Virus record (IMG/VR): IMGVR_UViG_3300044911_003373
Span: 1 to 36,042 of that record
Origin: a virus
Strand: one strand, 5' to 3'
DNA length: 36,042 nt
The notes under the pieces were generated by a model. The model was not told the DNA's origin. It ran no database searches and saw nothing but the letters and a program-made list of their open reading frames with translations. The position numbers and the translations under genes are program-made. Below, piece after piece: positions 28,178-36,042 of the stretch. How positions within the stretch are numbered: position 1 is the stretch's first letter; each line of letters starts with the position of its first letter.

Positions 28178-29128
28178 TCAGGAAGCGGTGACGCCGGTCA
28201 GACGGACAACGGAGTACTGGTTGAAGATGGCGAGGCCCGGATACCACTCCAGACGACCCATCCGCTGAGGGGCTGCCTGCAGTTCACCGAACCGCTTCAC
28301 GTCGAACGAACCGCCCTTGCCGAGCAGGCCGGCGACATCGTCCTCACCGAACTTGACGAACCACAGCGACGTGCAGTCGGACGTGCCGTCGCCCGGGTCC
28401 TCGTTGAACGGGAGCGCAGCAACCGTGTTGCCCGAACCGTCACGGACATCGCCGAGGATGCGGAGCGGGATGTCGTTCCAGGTCGTGACCTGCCGGCCGA
28501 ACACGTCGGTGCCGACATCGATCAGCGACACACCGGTCACCGAACTGCGGGCAGCCTTCGTGATCTGGCGGCGGGCGGTACGGTTCAGCAGGACCGCATC
28601 GGCGCTGCCCTGGTTGCGGAACTGGTCGTGCGCCTCATCCAACTTGTCGAGGTTGACCGTGGCACCGGTGGTCGAGTTCGCATACGTGATGCCGAAACCC
28701 TCGGCCACCAGGTTCTTGAACCCCTTGAAGCCCTTGTTGGCGCCGGTGCCGTTGATCGCTTCGAAGTCGAAACGCATGGCGTTCGACTTGGCGAGAGCGT
28801 TGATCTGCTTCGCCTCCAGGTCCGCCTCAGTGCCGGTGACGTTCACCAGGTAGTTGTCGACCTTGTACTCGCCGCCCATGATGGCGACACCCCAGTAGTG
28901 TTCCGTCTCGGTGCCGTACGACGAACTGTACGCCTCGTTGACGTTACGGAACTGGACATCGGGAAGCGTGTCCTCATAGGACCGCTTCAGTGCGTTGCCG
29001 GCGATCGTCATCCACGGAAGCATCTCGATGATGGGCGATTCCTGGATGATCGTTTCGATCATGCCGGACTTGATCTGATCCTTGCCACTCTTGGTGGCTT
29101 CAAGCAGGGAAAGGTTACCTGCAGCCAT
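28178..29128 (-). CDS. Major capsid protein
   Basis: 316 residues from ATG 29128 with AAGGAG. The composition and layout fit an HK97-fold capsid protein: an N-terminal helix (LLEATKSGKDQIKSGMIETI), a strand region (GEYKVDNYLVNVTG), a long spine helix (EADLEAKQINALAKSNAMRF), and a C-terminal beta region ending RLTGVTAS. It follows a scaffold-like gene. At 316 residues it is within the usual range. Expected to be the most abundant virion protein. Confidence 0.88.
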   Translation of the reverse strand: MAAGNLSLLEATKSGKDQIKSGMIETIIQESPIIEMLPWMTIAGNALKRSYEDTLPDVQFRNVNEAYSSSYGTETEHYWGVAIMGGEYKVDNYLVNVTGTEADLEAKQINALAKSNAMRFDFEAINGTGANKGFKGFKNLVAEGFGITYANSTTGATVNLDKLDEAHDQFRNQGSADAVLLNRTARRQITKAARSSVTGVSLIDVGTDVFGRQVTTWNDIPLRILGDVRDGSGNTVAALPFNEDPGDGTSDCTSLWFVKFGEDDVAGLLGKGGSFDVKRFGELQAAPQRMGRLEWYPGLAIFNQYSVVRLTGVTAS

Positions 29129-29158
29129 GTTGGGCTCCTTGCTGGCGAAGTGGGACTA

Positions 29159-29620
29159 TCAGGCCCCAAGAGCCGCACGGATCCGGCTTGCCCCGAACAG
29201 GCCTTCCTGTTCAAGTTTGCCGGGTGTACGACCGGGTACCTGGGTTGCTGCCCGCAGACGGGCAGCGGCCTCAGTCGATTCGTCCCCGGAAGCAACCTTG
29301 CCGACCAGGGCCTGCACGGCCTGAGCGAGATCGTCACCAGCGACACCTTGCTGTTCAAGCACTTCTTTCAGCACACTCTCCTTGAGAGCGGCCTTCGAAG
29401 ACTCCAACTCGGCGCCTTTGGTTTCCAGATCTCCGAGTTTCACACCGGCAAGATCCTCGGGCTTGACATGTAGCCAGCCCTTCTCAACGATCAGATCCTT
29501 CGCTTTGTAGCCCACCAATTCCTTGGCGAGGGAAGCGATCTCACTGTGTGCCGTTGAGAGTTTCTCCCGGAGAGAACTCCCGGACTCCCGCCCGTCGTCA
29601 TCGAACTGGTGGTCGTCCAC
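29159..29620 (-). CDS. Scaffolding protein
   Basis: 153 residues from GTG 29620 with AAGGAG. Charged and helical (SLREKLSTAHSEIASLAKEL; KAALKESVLKEVLEQQG), with an acidic N-terminus (MDDHQFDDDGRESG) and a C-terminal helix, the typical architecture of phage scaffolds that bind capsid protein by the C-terminus. It is located immediately before the major capsid gene. Confidence 0.85.
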   Translation of the reverse strand: MDDHQFDDDGRESGSSLREKLSTAHSEIASLAKELVGYKAKDLIVEKGWLHVKPEDLAGVKLGDLETKGAELESSKAALKESVLKEVLEQQGVAGDDLAQAVQALVGKVASGDESTEAAARLRAATQVPGRTPGKLEQEGLFGASRIRAALGA

Positions 29621-29713
29621 TATGTCTCCTTCGCCCCTAACCTGCTACGCCCTCACGGCCAAGGGGGAACGGCCGATCGGGGATCTGTAACGCACCCCCC
29701 GACGGTGGCCCGA

Positions 29714-31087
29714 TCATTGCGGTGAACGCATCATCCGCTGGGTCACACGACCGTTACGGTCCAACGAGAACCCGAACCCGCCGCCGCCTTCGCCGGCCGC
29801 TTTCTCACGTTCCATAGCCCGCATGAAATCGTTCGAAGCAACCGAATCACCCAGGAACGTTGCCGCCTCAAACTTCGACTGCGACATCCCCACACCGACA
29901 CGTTGGCCGGCCGCTTCGTACACGCCACGAGACCTGCCAAAGTCGGAGTACACCTGGGCCGCACGGGCACGATCGATGCCCGCTGCACGGATCTCACCGA
30001 TCCGCTGCTTCGACGGCAAATCAAGGCCGGCGTTCAACGCTGCCGCACCCAACGCCGCATACTCGAAACTGGACACCAACTCTTGCAACGACAACGGGTT
30101 CGCTGAACCGGCGTTCGTGTTCAACACGTCAACGATCCTGGCCGCATAGTCGGGTTGGACACGCAACACTCGTTGCATCGCTTCGCTGCTGATGGCGCCA
30201 GCGTCCCGCAACTGCTGCAACGTGCCGGCGGCCCGTTCCAAACTGATTTCGGTGGCACGAGTGATGTACGTCGAATAGTCGCCAGGCGACCTGGCGACCG
30301 TATCGTTGTACTGGCCGATCAGGCGACCCCGGGCGGTCGGATCCACGACCGCCGAGTACAGGTCGTCGTCGGTCAACTTGATGCCGGCGTACACGTAGAA
30401 AGCGTCCTTCACGGCCGAACCGGCCTGCTGCACGGACCGGTACGTGCCGAGACGGTCACGCAACTCGTTTGGGTCAACCTCGGCGTCAAAGAACGTGACA
30501 AGCGACTTGTTGTCCCGATAGTTGTCACCGAACCCGAACTGGGTGAGGACCTGCCGGAAATCGTTCTCACGGTCGAGGTACTCGGCTTCGTTCATGCGGA
30601 TCGACCCGTCCTTGCGCCACAAGCCCCCGAAACGGGACTTGTACTGTGGCGCCTGGCGAACCTTCACAAGCATCTCGGCCGGTGACGCACTGTCGGCCAC
30701 CAACTCTTGGAACCATTCGGGGGTGAACCCCACCTGGTTCAGCCACGGGAAACTGGCTTTCAGGTCGGCGATCAGGGCGCCCGGTTTGCTTCCGGTCAGT
30801 TCCCGATACGTGGACGACGGCTCCGTCGGCGGTGTCGAGGGCGGGGCGGTGCGCACTGGTGCCGGCCGGGGCGTTTCCGGCACCAGCGGGAACTGCGCCC
30901 CCGGACCCGTCGGTGCCGGCGGTGCAGTCGGTGCCGGCGGTGCAGTCGGTGCAGGGTTCTGTGCGCCCTTCAACGCCGCATCGATACCCTTCCAGTTGTA
31001 CGGGTCCGCAGGATCGAACGGGCGGCCCTCTGACGCCGCCAACTGCTGCAGGCGAGCCAGTTCCTGTCGAGATAGTTTCGGCATCAC
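29714..31087 (-). CDS. Large internal virion protein (ejection-protein-like)
   Basis: 457 residues from ATG 31087 (a second ATG follows). After a helical start (LSRQELARLQQLAASEG) comes a Pro/Ala linker with TAPPAPTAPPAPTGPG, then a long helical body. It contains YKSRFGGLW and MNEAEY, a motif echoed in the two neighbouring large genes (MSEAEF, MSEAEY). Three such genes next to one another before the capsid genes resemble the internal ejection proteins of short-tailed phages. The role is inferred. The 93-bp gap downstream (29621-29713) holds only a weak hairpin. Confidence 0.68.
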   Translation of the reverse strand: MMPKLSRQELARLQQLAASEGRPFDPADPYNWKGIDAALKGAQNPAPTAPPAPTAPPAPTGPGAQFPLVPETPRPAPVRTAPPSTPPTEPSSTYRELTGSKPGALIADLKASFPWLNQVGFTPEWFQELVADSASPAEMLVKVRQAPQYKSRFGGLWRKDGSIRMNEAEYLDRENDFRQVLTQFGFGDNYRDNKSLVTFFDAEVDPNELRDRLGTYRSVQQAGSAVKDAFYVYAGIKLTDDDLYSAVVDPTARGRLIGQYNDTVARSPGDYSTYITRATEISLERAAGTLQQLRDAGAISSEAMQRVLRVQPDYAARIVDVLNTNAGSANPLSLQELVSSFEYAALGAAALNAGLDLPSKQRIGEIRAAGIDRARAAQVYSDFGRSRGVYEAAGQRVGVGMSQSKFEAATFLGDSVASNDFMRAMEREKAAGEGGGGFGFSLDRNGRVTQRMMRSPQ

Positions 31088-32667
31088 TCAAATCCCATCC
31101 GTCGACCCACTTCCGAAATGGCCGAGAACATGTCCTCACGGGCGTTGCGGGTTTCCAACCAGCCCGGCGACCGTTTCAGTTGACGTTCGAAATCCCACAC
31201 CGGGGCACCGGCAGTCAACGCAGCCTGAACCTGCGGTGTCGTCAACGACCCCTCACGTTCCATCACCCGCTTGTAGGTTTCCAGCCACGGCATCGCTGCC
31301 GTCATCGTTTCCATCTCACGGTCCTTCCACGGGTACAGCACCTGAGCCTGGTTCTTCAACATGTCCACCACGTCGGCTTCGGACATCTCGTTCGAAGCGA
31401 TCTTGCCGGCAATGTCCTGATAGGTCGACGCAGACCAAGTCACACCCCACCGTTGCGACAGCAGCCGAACACGTTGAGCGGTGTTCTCGACATCGACACC
31501 ACGCTGCAACTGTTGTTCCTGCTCGTCACGAACCTTGCGGGACTCGGGCGACTCGGGGTTCTGCAACGCCTGGGTTCGCATCTGCAACTGCCAGGACCCG
31601 TACCCCAACTTGCCGGAAGCGACCTGGTCAACGTAGTTCTGGATCCTGGGGTCGAACTGGTCGACACGGGAACCGAAGATGAGGAACATTTCCTCAACCA
31701 TTCTGGCCGCAGTATCGTCACGCCGTTTCTGACGTTCACCCTCGGCGAGATCGTTCCACTGCAGTTCGCCTTCGGTGCGTGACTGGTAGTAGGCGGTTGC
31801 CTGCAACTTGTTCCGAAACTCTGCTTCGGACATGTCCGGCCGGCCCGCAAACTCGGCCATAACCCGCAACACGCCCGCATCGGTGCGGGCCGGGTTGTTC
31901 TTCCCGAACGTTTCGTCCAGCATCCGGTCGAAGAACTGCTGGTATGAACTCCATGTCGAACCGAACGTGCGGAGTTCCTCAGCGTTACCGGCATCCAACA
32001 CACCCATCTCCGCCCACTGTTGGGCGGAAACGAACGTCTGCTTGTTCGGATCGAACTTGACCGACCCATCATTCCAGTTCAGGTTGTAACCGATCCGAAC
32101 ACCGGCAGCGACTTCAAACACGGCAACGACCGTGTAACCGTTGTTGTACAACTTGGCGTCAGACGGCAAGTTGAACGGGCCCGCCTGACCGGTACCTGGA
32201 TCGCTCATCGGTTGACCTCCCGGCCCGGACGGGCCACTCCCCCCAGCGGACCAGTCCGCACCCAACATCCCCCTGCTTGCGGCATTGTCCACTGCCTGCT
32301 TGGCGGCAGACACGTTCGTCTTCAAGAGCGGATCACCGCCAGCAACCCAACCGTTCGGGCCCATACCCCACGGGAAGTACCCGCCCTTGTCGAACAAGAA
32401 CTTGGCGGCACGAACATTGGCGAGCGGGTTCAGCATGTCGGCCGGGGACCGCATGATCCCGGCCCGGGTGAGTGCTTCGAAGTTTCCGGCATTGATCTGA
32501 AACAGACCGAAATCGCCGGTCTGGCCGCCCGGGTTGTCTGTGCGGCGGGCATCGGGCCGGTACCCGGATTCCCTGCCGGCAATCGCAACAAAGTTCACCA
32601 GGTCGTTCCCTCGGAAACCGACCTGATACAACAGTTGGGCGACCTCTTCCCGAGACAAGGCGGCCAT
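31084..32667 (-). CDS. Internal virion protein with SLT transglycosylase domain
   Basis: 527 residues from ATG 32667, chosen because it overlaps the upstream stop (TGATG); a longer in-frame start has no ribosome site. Residues 25-110 form a soluble-lytic-transglycosylase domain: catalytic E33 in AGRESGYRPDA, then GDFGLFQIN and NPLANVRAAKFLFDKGGYFP. Carried in the virion, this would open peptidoglycan so DNA can enter. The rest is helical with the MSEAEF motif (about residue 280) and a QYQSRTE-type segment. Confidence 0.87.
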   Translation of the reverse strand: MAALSREEVAQLLYQVGFRGNDLVNFVAIAGRESGYRPDARRTDNPGGQTGDFGLFQINAGNFEALTRAGIMRSPADMLNPLANVRAAKFLFDKGGYFPWGMGPNGWVAGGDPLLKTNVSAAKQAVDNAASRGMLGADWSAGGSGPSGPGGQPMSDPGTGQAGPFNLPSDAKLYNNGYTVVAVFEVAAGVRIGYNLNWNDGSVKFDPNKQTFVSAQQWAEMGVLDAGNAEELRTFGSTWSSYQQFFDRMLDETFGKNNPARTDAGVLRVMAEFAGRPDMSEAEFRNKLQATAYYQSRTEGELQWNDLAEGERQKRRDDTAARMVEEMFLIFGSRVDQFDPRIQNYVDQVASGKLGYGSWQLQMRTQALQNPESPESRKVRDEQEQQLQRGVDVENTAQRVRLLSQRWGVTWSASTYQDIAGKIASNEMSEADVVDMLKNQAQVLYPWKDREMETMTAAMPWLETYKRVMEREGSLTTPQVQAALTAGAPVWDFERQLKRSPGWLETRNAREDMFSAISEVGRRMGFE

Positions 32668-34445
32668 CAGGTGTTCTCCGCAACAACACGGGCAGCGTTC
32701 GCCAACCGGCCCAGGAACGTCGAGTTGTTCCACGCCTGCTTCGAACCCGACACCGCACCGACAGTGGTCTGGTAGTCGCCGGTCCTCATACCCGAACGGA
32801 TAGCGTCCGGTGACGCCGACTCCTGACCCATCATGGTGGCCGCTGCGCCACGGAACTGGCCCTGATATTCCGCTTCGGACATGCCGGCCGGTTTGCGGCC
32901 GTACAGATCCTTGTACTCGGGACGACCCTCCAACGCCTGCCGGATCCTCGCATCGGCCGACACCTGCTCATTGTCGCCCGACCCTGCCGCAGCATTGTTG
33001 AACGCCGACACCAACGAGTTCAACGTGGCCTCGTCCGGATCCATAGCGAACAACGACCGATACATGTCTTTGGCGGCCTGTTTCACGGCAACCGGATCGG
33101 GCATCTGCTTCCCGCCCGGATCGCCACCCGAATCCGAGTTTGCGGCCATGTCCCCAATCCCGGCCGCCCAACCGAAACCGAGTGATTCCAACGTTTCGGG
33201 TTTGAACCCCGACTTGGACAACAACGATCCCGCCAACTGGCGGTCAGCGAGCGACAGTTTCGATTCCTTCGTTGTAGCGACACGAGCCGCCAACGTCGGA
33301 CTCATCGCATGCAGGAACGCAACCACGTTGTTCCCACCGTAGACCGCCAACCCTTCCTTGTACTTCAACAACTGGTTCCGAACCATCTGGCGTTCACGAG
33401 CGTTCTTCTTCGCTGACGCCACGTTCGCATCGAACGCCGCTTTCGCTTCCGGGGTGCGGGGACCCGACGTGACTCCCGGCGTGCGGGCCGGGTCGTCACC
33501 CATGTCGAAATAGCCGTTCAACGCTGCGAACGCTGCAGCAACCTGCCAGCCCGGCTGGCGACCTAACGAAGACCCGATCAGGCCACCCAAGGCATCCTTG
33601 ACGCCGGCGTCCTCCGCCATCTGGGCAAACACCTTCACATCTTTCGCAGAGAACCCGGGGCCGTACGCCGCCTGCAGGCTCTGCAGCACCTGTTCCGAAA
33701 CACGAACCGAAACGGGCATGGCGGAAGGTGTCGACCGGGGGCCTCCCGGCCCCTCGCCGACCCACGGGGTCTTCGAAGTGCCCGGCCGAAGTTGGAACTC
33801 CAACGTCTTCACTGGTTCCAAACCGGTCACCGCATAGGTGAGCGCCTCGGTGATACGAGGATCGGTCTGGTTCTGTTTCATCTTCTTCAACAGGTCCGGG
33901 AAACCGACCGCCCGATCGTCGGGGTTCAGTTCATTCCAGGCGCTCAACAGGTCGTTGCGTTGCCCCGGTGTCAGTTCACGGGGCCCGTACACCTGGGTGA
34001 ACAGGTCCGGATACACCATGTCTTCCAGGGGGTCGCCGGCAGCAGAACCCGACGACGTTGAGGTGCCGGCAGTGGACGATGGGGCCTGACCGGACACGAC
34101 AGCGTCACGGTCGGCCTGCGTCATCTGTGTCGTTGCCGCTACAGATGTGCGGCGGTCACGTTCGGCAGTGATCTCAGAGGTGACGCCCGTCAGGGCCTGC
34201 ATCTCTGGAACTCCGGTGTCGCTGCCAACGATTCCCGTCTCAGCGTTGACCGGCGGGACCGGCGAACCGGGCGTGTACGACCACTGCTTGCCAGCGGACC
34301 ATTCTTCCAACATGGCGAACTGGGCGTCCGACAGCAGGCCCACGTTGGCCTTCAGCCATTTCTGGGCCTCTGTCGGTGACGCAGATTCGATCCAGCGAAT
34401 GATCTGTTCAATGCCATCGCCTGGCTTCGGTTTCTTGTCGGCCAT
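32667..34445 (-). CDS. Large internal virion protein
   Basis: 592 residues from ATG 34445. Helical regions alternate with low-complexity linkers (SSTAGTSTSSGSAAGDP; GTSKTPWVGEGPGGPRSTPS). Near the C-terminus, RPEYKDLYGRKPAGMSEAEY matches the motif of the two other large proteins. No enzyme motif is visible. Likely part of an ejection or internal-core complex with its neighbours. Confidence 0.66.
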   Translation of the reverse strand: MADKKPKPGDGIEQIIRWIESASPTEAQKWLKANVGLLSDAQFAMLEEWSAGKQWSYTPGSPVPPVNAETGIVGSDTGVPEMQALTGVTSEITAERDRRTSVAATTQMTQADRDAVVSGQAPSSTAGTSTSSGSAAGDPLEDMVYPDLFTQVYGPRELTPGQRNDLLSAWNELNPDDRAVGFPDLLKKMKQNQTDPRITEALTYAVTGLEPVKTLEFQLRPGTSKTPWVGEGPGGPRSTPSAMPVSVRVSEQVLQSLQAAYGPGFSAKDVKVFAQMAEDAGVKDALGGLIGSSLGRQPGWQVAAAFAALNGYFDMGDDPARTPGVTSGPRTPEAKAAFDANVASAKKNARERQMVRNQLLKYKEGLAVYGGNNVVAFLHAMSPTLAARVATTKESKLSLADRQLAGSLLSKSGFKPETLESLGFGWAAGIGDMAANSDSGGDPGGKQMPDPVAVKQAAKDMYRSLFAMDPDEATLNSLVSAFNNAAAGSGDNEQVSADARIRQALEGRPEYKDLYGRKPAGMSEAEYQGQFRGAAATMMGQESASPDAIRSGMRTGDYQTTVGAVSGSKQAWNNSTFLGRLANAARVVAENT

Positions 34446-34446
34446 A

Positions 34447-36042
34447 TCAGATCACCGCCGACGTGATCGGACCGAACTCTCGGGCATAGAACTTGCCCCA
34501 CAAACGCTCAATACCCGGATTGTTCGCAGCCATATCGATAGCCACCCCCCTCACCCTTGCCATCATGTCCGGCGGCCAGTCCTCGACAGCAGTGATGCCA
34601 CGCTGCCCCAACACCTCTTTGATCCTGGCGATCCGGGATTCCATCTCGTCCACGAACTGGTCACTCAAAGACGCCCGATCACCCAACAGTTGCACGTTCG
34701 CAATTCGGCCTTCCTTCTCCAACTCCAGTTCGGCCTGCCGTTGAATCGATCCCTGCTTCGCCTGCACCCACGCCGGATACAGGCGGGACAGTTCCACCTT
34801 CTTCTGCTGATACTCGGCCAACAACGGAGCCAACCCCGGGTTGTTGTACATGTCGTACAACGAGGCGCCCGCCGACTTCAACCGTGCCTCCACACCCGAC
34901 TTGTACTCCGACCAGGTATCAAACCCTCGACCCGCTTCGGTGGCCGTCGTCACATGCGACGGCGAGAACATGACATGGCCCTGCTCCTTCACGCTGTCCA
35001 GCATGTAGTGGATGTCGTTCACGGCCGGCACCATCTTCTTCGCCAACTTCTGCAACGTGTCCAACGTGACCCGACCCTTGTCGTCCTCAGGTCCGATCGA
35101 CACGGCAACACCACCGAACAGGTTGAACAGCAGTCCCTTTCGGGAAGGGTCCGACCCCATCGGGTCGGCGCCCACCACGGCATTCACGAACGGGGCGTTG
35201 ATGCCACCGAACGTGCCCGGCGAGATCCCGTACGCAAACATGTTCAACCGGTTCAACTGCTCCAACACGGGCAGATGTTCTTCAGCGAACGCACCCAGAT
35301 CGTACTTCTCGTCCAACACCTGGTAGCCGGCGTACATGTCGTGCAACAGCACCGACCGCATCATGTCGTCCGCCAAGAACTGCGCCGCATGGGTCAACGT
35401 CTTCTTCTGGAACGAGAACGGGAAGAAGATGAAGTTCACCGACAACTCGGCAGCCGAACGGCCCTGAGCCCCGTAGTGGTACATCTTCTGCGCCTCATCC
35501 CACGCACGGCCGGCATCCAAACCTTTCTCCCGCAGATGGTGGAACGTGGACGCCATCCAGTCGGTCGGAGAGAACCCGAGGATTCCGATCTCCTTGAACC
35601 ACCGGTTGGTTGCTTCGATGTTGTCGAGGTCGTAGATGCCGCCAGAAGCGGCACGCATTTCCGCCACCCGGGCAGCGAACTGGGTTTCGCCGATCGTCGC
35701 TTTCAACTTGCGGGGCGACGTGTTGAACGGCAACCCGATCCGTTTCCCGGAAGCGTCACGCATCGGACCCGCAATCTGGTTCAACACCAACGCCTCCGTG
35801 TACCGGGACATGTCGAAGAACGGCGACAGAGTGAACCGCATCTTGTCCCGCAACGCCGCCAGGTTGTCGGCCAGATACCCGTACCGGGCCATGTTCGTGT
35901 AGTCCATCTTCGCTGCGACCCGGCCAGCGGCGGCGCCACCGATCGTGCCACCGAGCAAACCGCCCGCAGCGCCGGCAGCAGCAAACTCCAACGTCCTCGC
36001 CAGTGACGGATCTTCCCCTTCGGGGGTTGTTGCTTCCGCACG
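34447..36042 (-). CDS. Large virion protein, N-terminus beyond the window
   Basis: 532 codons are open from the right edge to the stop at 34447; the true start lies outside. Early in the visible part is a Gly/Ala-rich hydrophobic segment (FAAAGAAGGLLGGTIGG), then mixed helical sequence with FFPFSFQKKT, and a charged C-terminal coiled-coil region (QAELELEKEGRIANVQLLGD). It looks like the C-terminal part of a very large internal or membrane-penetrating virion protein. No enzymatic motif is seen in the visible part. Confidence 0.65.
   Translation of the reverse strand, partial: RAEATTPEGEDPSLARTLEFAAAGAAGGLLGGTIGGAAAGRVAAKMDYTNMARYGYLADNLAALRDKMRFTLSPFFDMSRYTEALVLNQIAGPMRDASGKRIGLPFNTSPRKLKATIGETQFAARVAEMRAASGGIYDLDNIEATNRWFKEIGILGFSPTDWMASTFHHLREKGLDAGRAWDEAQKMYHYGAQGRSAAELSVNFIFFPFSFQKKTLTHAAQFLADDMMRSVLLHDMYAGYQVLDEKYDLGAFAEEHLPVLEQLNRLNMFAYGISPGTFGGINAPFVNAVVGADPMGSDPSRKGLLFNLFGGVAVSIGPEDDKGRVTLDTLQKLAKKMVPAVNDIHYMLDSVKEQGHVMFSPSHVTTATEAGRGFDTWSEYKSGVEARLKSAGASLYDMYNNPGLAPLLAEYQQKKVELSRLYPAWVQAKQGSIQRQAELELEKEGRIANVQLLGDRASLSDQFVDEMESRIARIKEVLGQRGITAVEDWPPDMMARVRGVAIDMAANNPGIERLWGKFYAREFGPITSAVI

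Noticed and set aside
34147-36006. Long plus-strand frames opposite the virion genes (also near 27455-29473, 30522-31682, 20063-21310)
   Set aside because: These are antisense frames kept open by GC-rich codon use. They lack ribosome sites and encode Arg/His/Pro-rich sequence without domain features, while the minus strand encodes recognisable proteins.
1-36042. Treating the window as a complete circular genome, joining the portal and the right-edge protein
   Set aside because: The two edge frames do join without a stop (403 + 532 codons), but a 1-in-3 chance explains the frame match. The portal would lack a normal C-terminal region, and the right-edge sequence looks like the end of a different large protein. 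Missing sequence is the simpler reading.

Overview
This window is part of the genome of a tailed, probably temperate phage (or a prophage) of an actinobacterium. DNA is GC-rich, genes are packed tightly with many GTG starts and 4-base overlaps, and there are no tRNA or rRNA genes. The host assignment rests on two actinobacterial hallmarks: a WhiB-type iron-sulfur protein (13530-13748) and a miniature Lsr2 DNA-binding domain (11586-11786). A tyrosine recombinase (19067-19960) suggests lysogeny. No long tape-measure gene, tail tube or sheath is visible, while several large proteins (one with a transglycosylase domain) sit between portal and capsid. This favours a short-tailed (podovirus-like) virion, but part of the head module lies outside the window.

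Layout. Minus strand, 3364 down to 1: large terminase with a fused N-terminal helix-turn-helix, a small protein, then the portal, cut by the left edge. 3365-4582 is a 1.2-kb gene-free divergent control region with 7-bp phased CTAG iterons, three perfect hairpins, an A/C-only-looking stretch and a rightward promoter candidate. Plus strand, 4583-8236: small proteins of unknown function. 8350-9516 (minus): an M15 peptidase endolysin and two small regulators. 9582-18995 (plus): a DNA module with a Cas4/RecB-type nuclease, possible ssDNA-binding protein, Lsr2-like protein, short DnaB-type helicase, an array of about ten tiny overlapping genes, TOPRIM primase, two further nuclease-like proteins, deoxyribonucleotidase, dNMP kinase and a sigma-region-4-like protein. 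The integrase is at 19067-19960. Minus strand, 36042 down to 19962: virion genes (large internal proteins, scaffold, major capsid, tail/adsorption proteins) and two small membrane proteins.

The outstanding feature is a set of eight type II hammerhead self-cleaving ribozymes, all on the plus strand, in successive intergenic gaps at 4.8-7.7 kb and at 10.93-11.0 kb. Each has the GAAA and CUGANGA core elements, three helices and a UC cleavage site. Helices I and III are rebuilt by compensatory changes from copy to copy. In six copies a loop-I/downstream pseudoknot also covaries. Each predicted cut lies 53-57 nt before the next start codon. The early transcript should therefore cut itself into single-gene mRNAs, each with a 5' hairpin leader and a 3' hairpin end.

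A second repeated device lies at 12.7-14.73 kb. Ten consecutive gene junctions reuse almost the same short sequence (GGAGG, then CCCGTC, then GTGAGC), which supplies the Shine-Dalgarno, the next GTG start, the previous stop and the last residues of the previous protein. Both window edges fall inside open genes, so the portal C-terminus and the N-terminus of the large protein at the right edge are missing.
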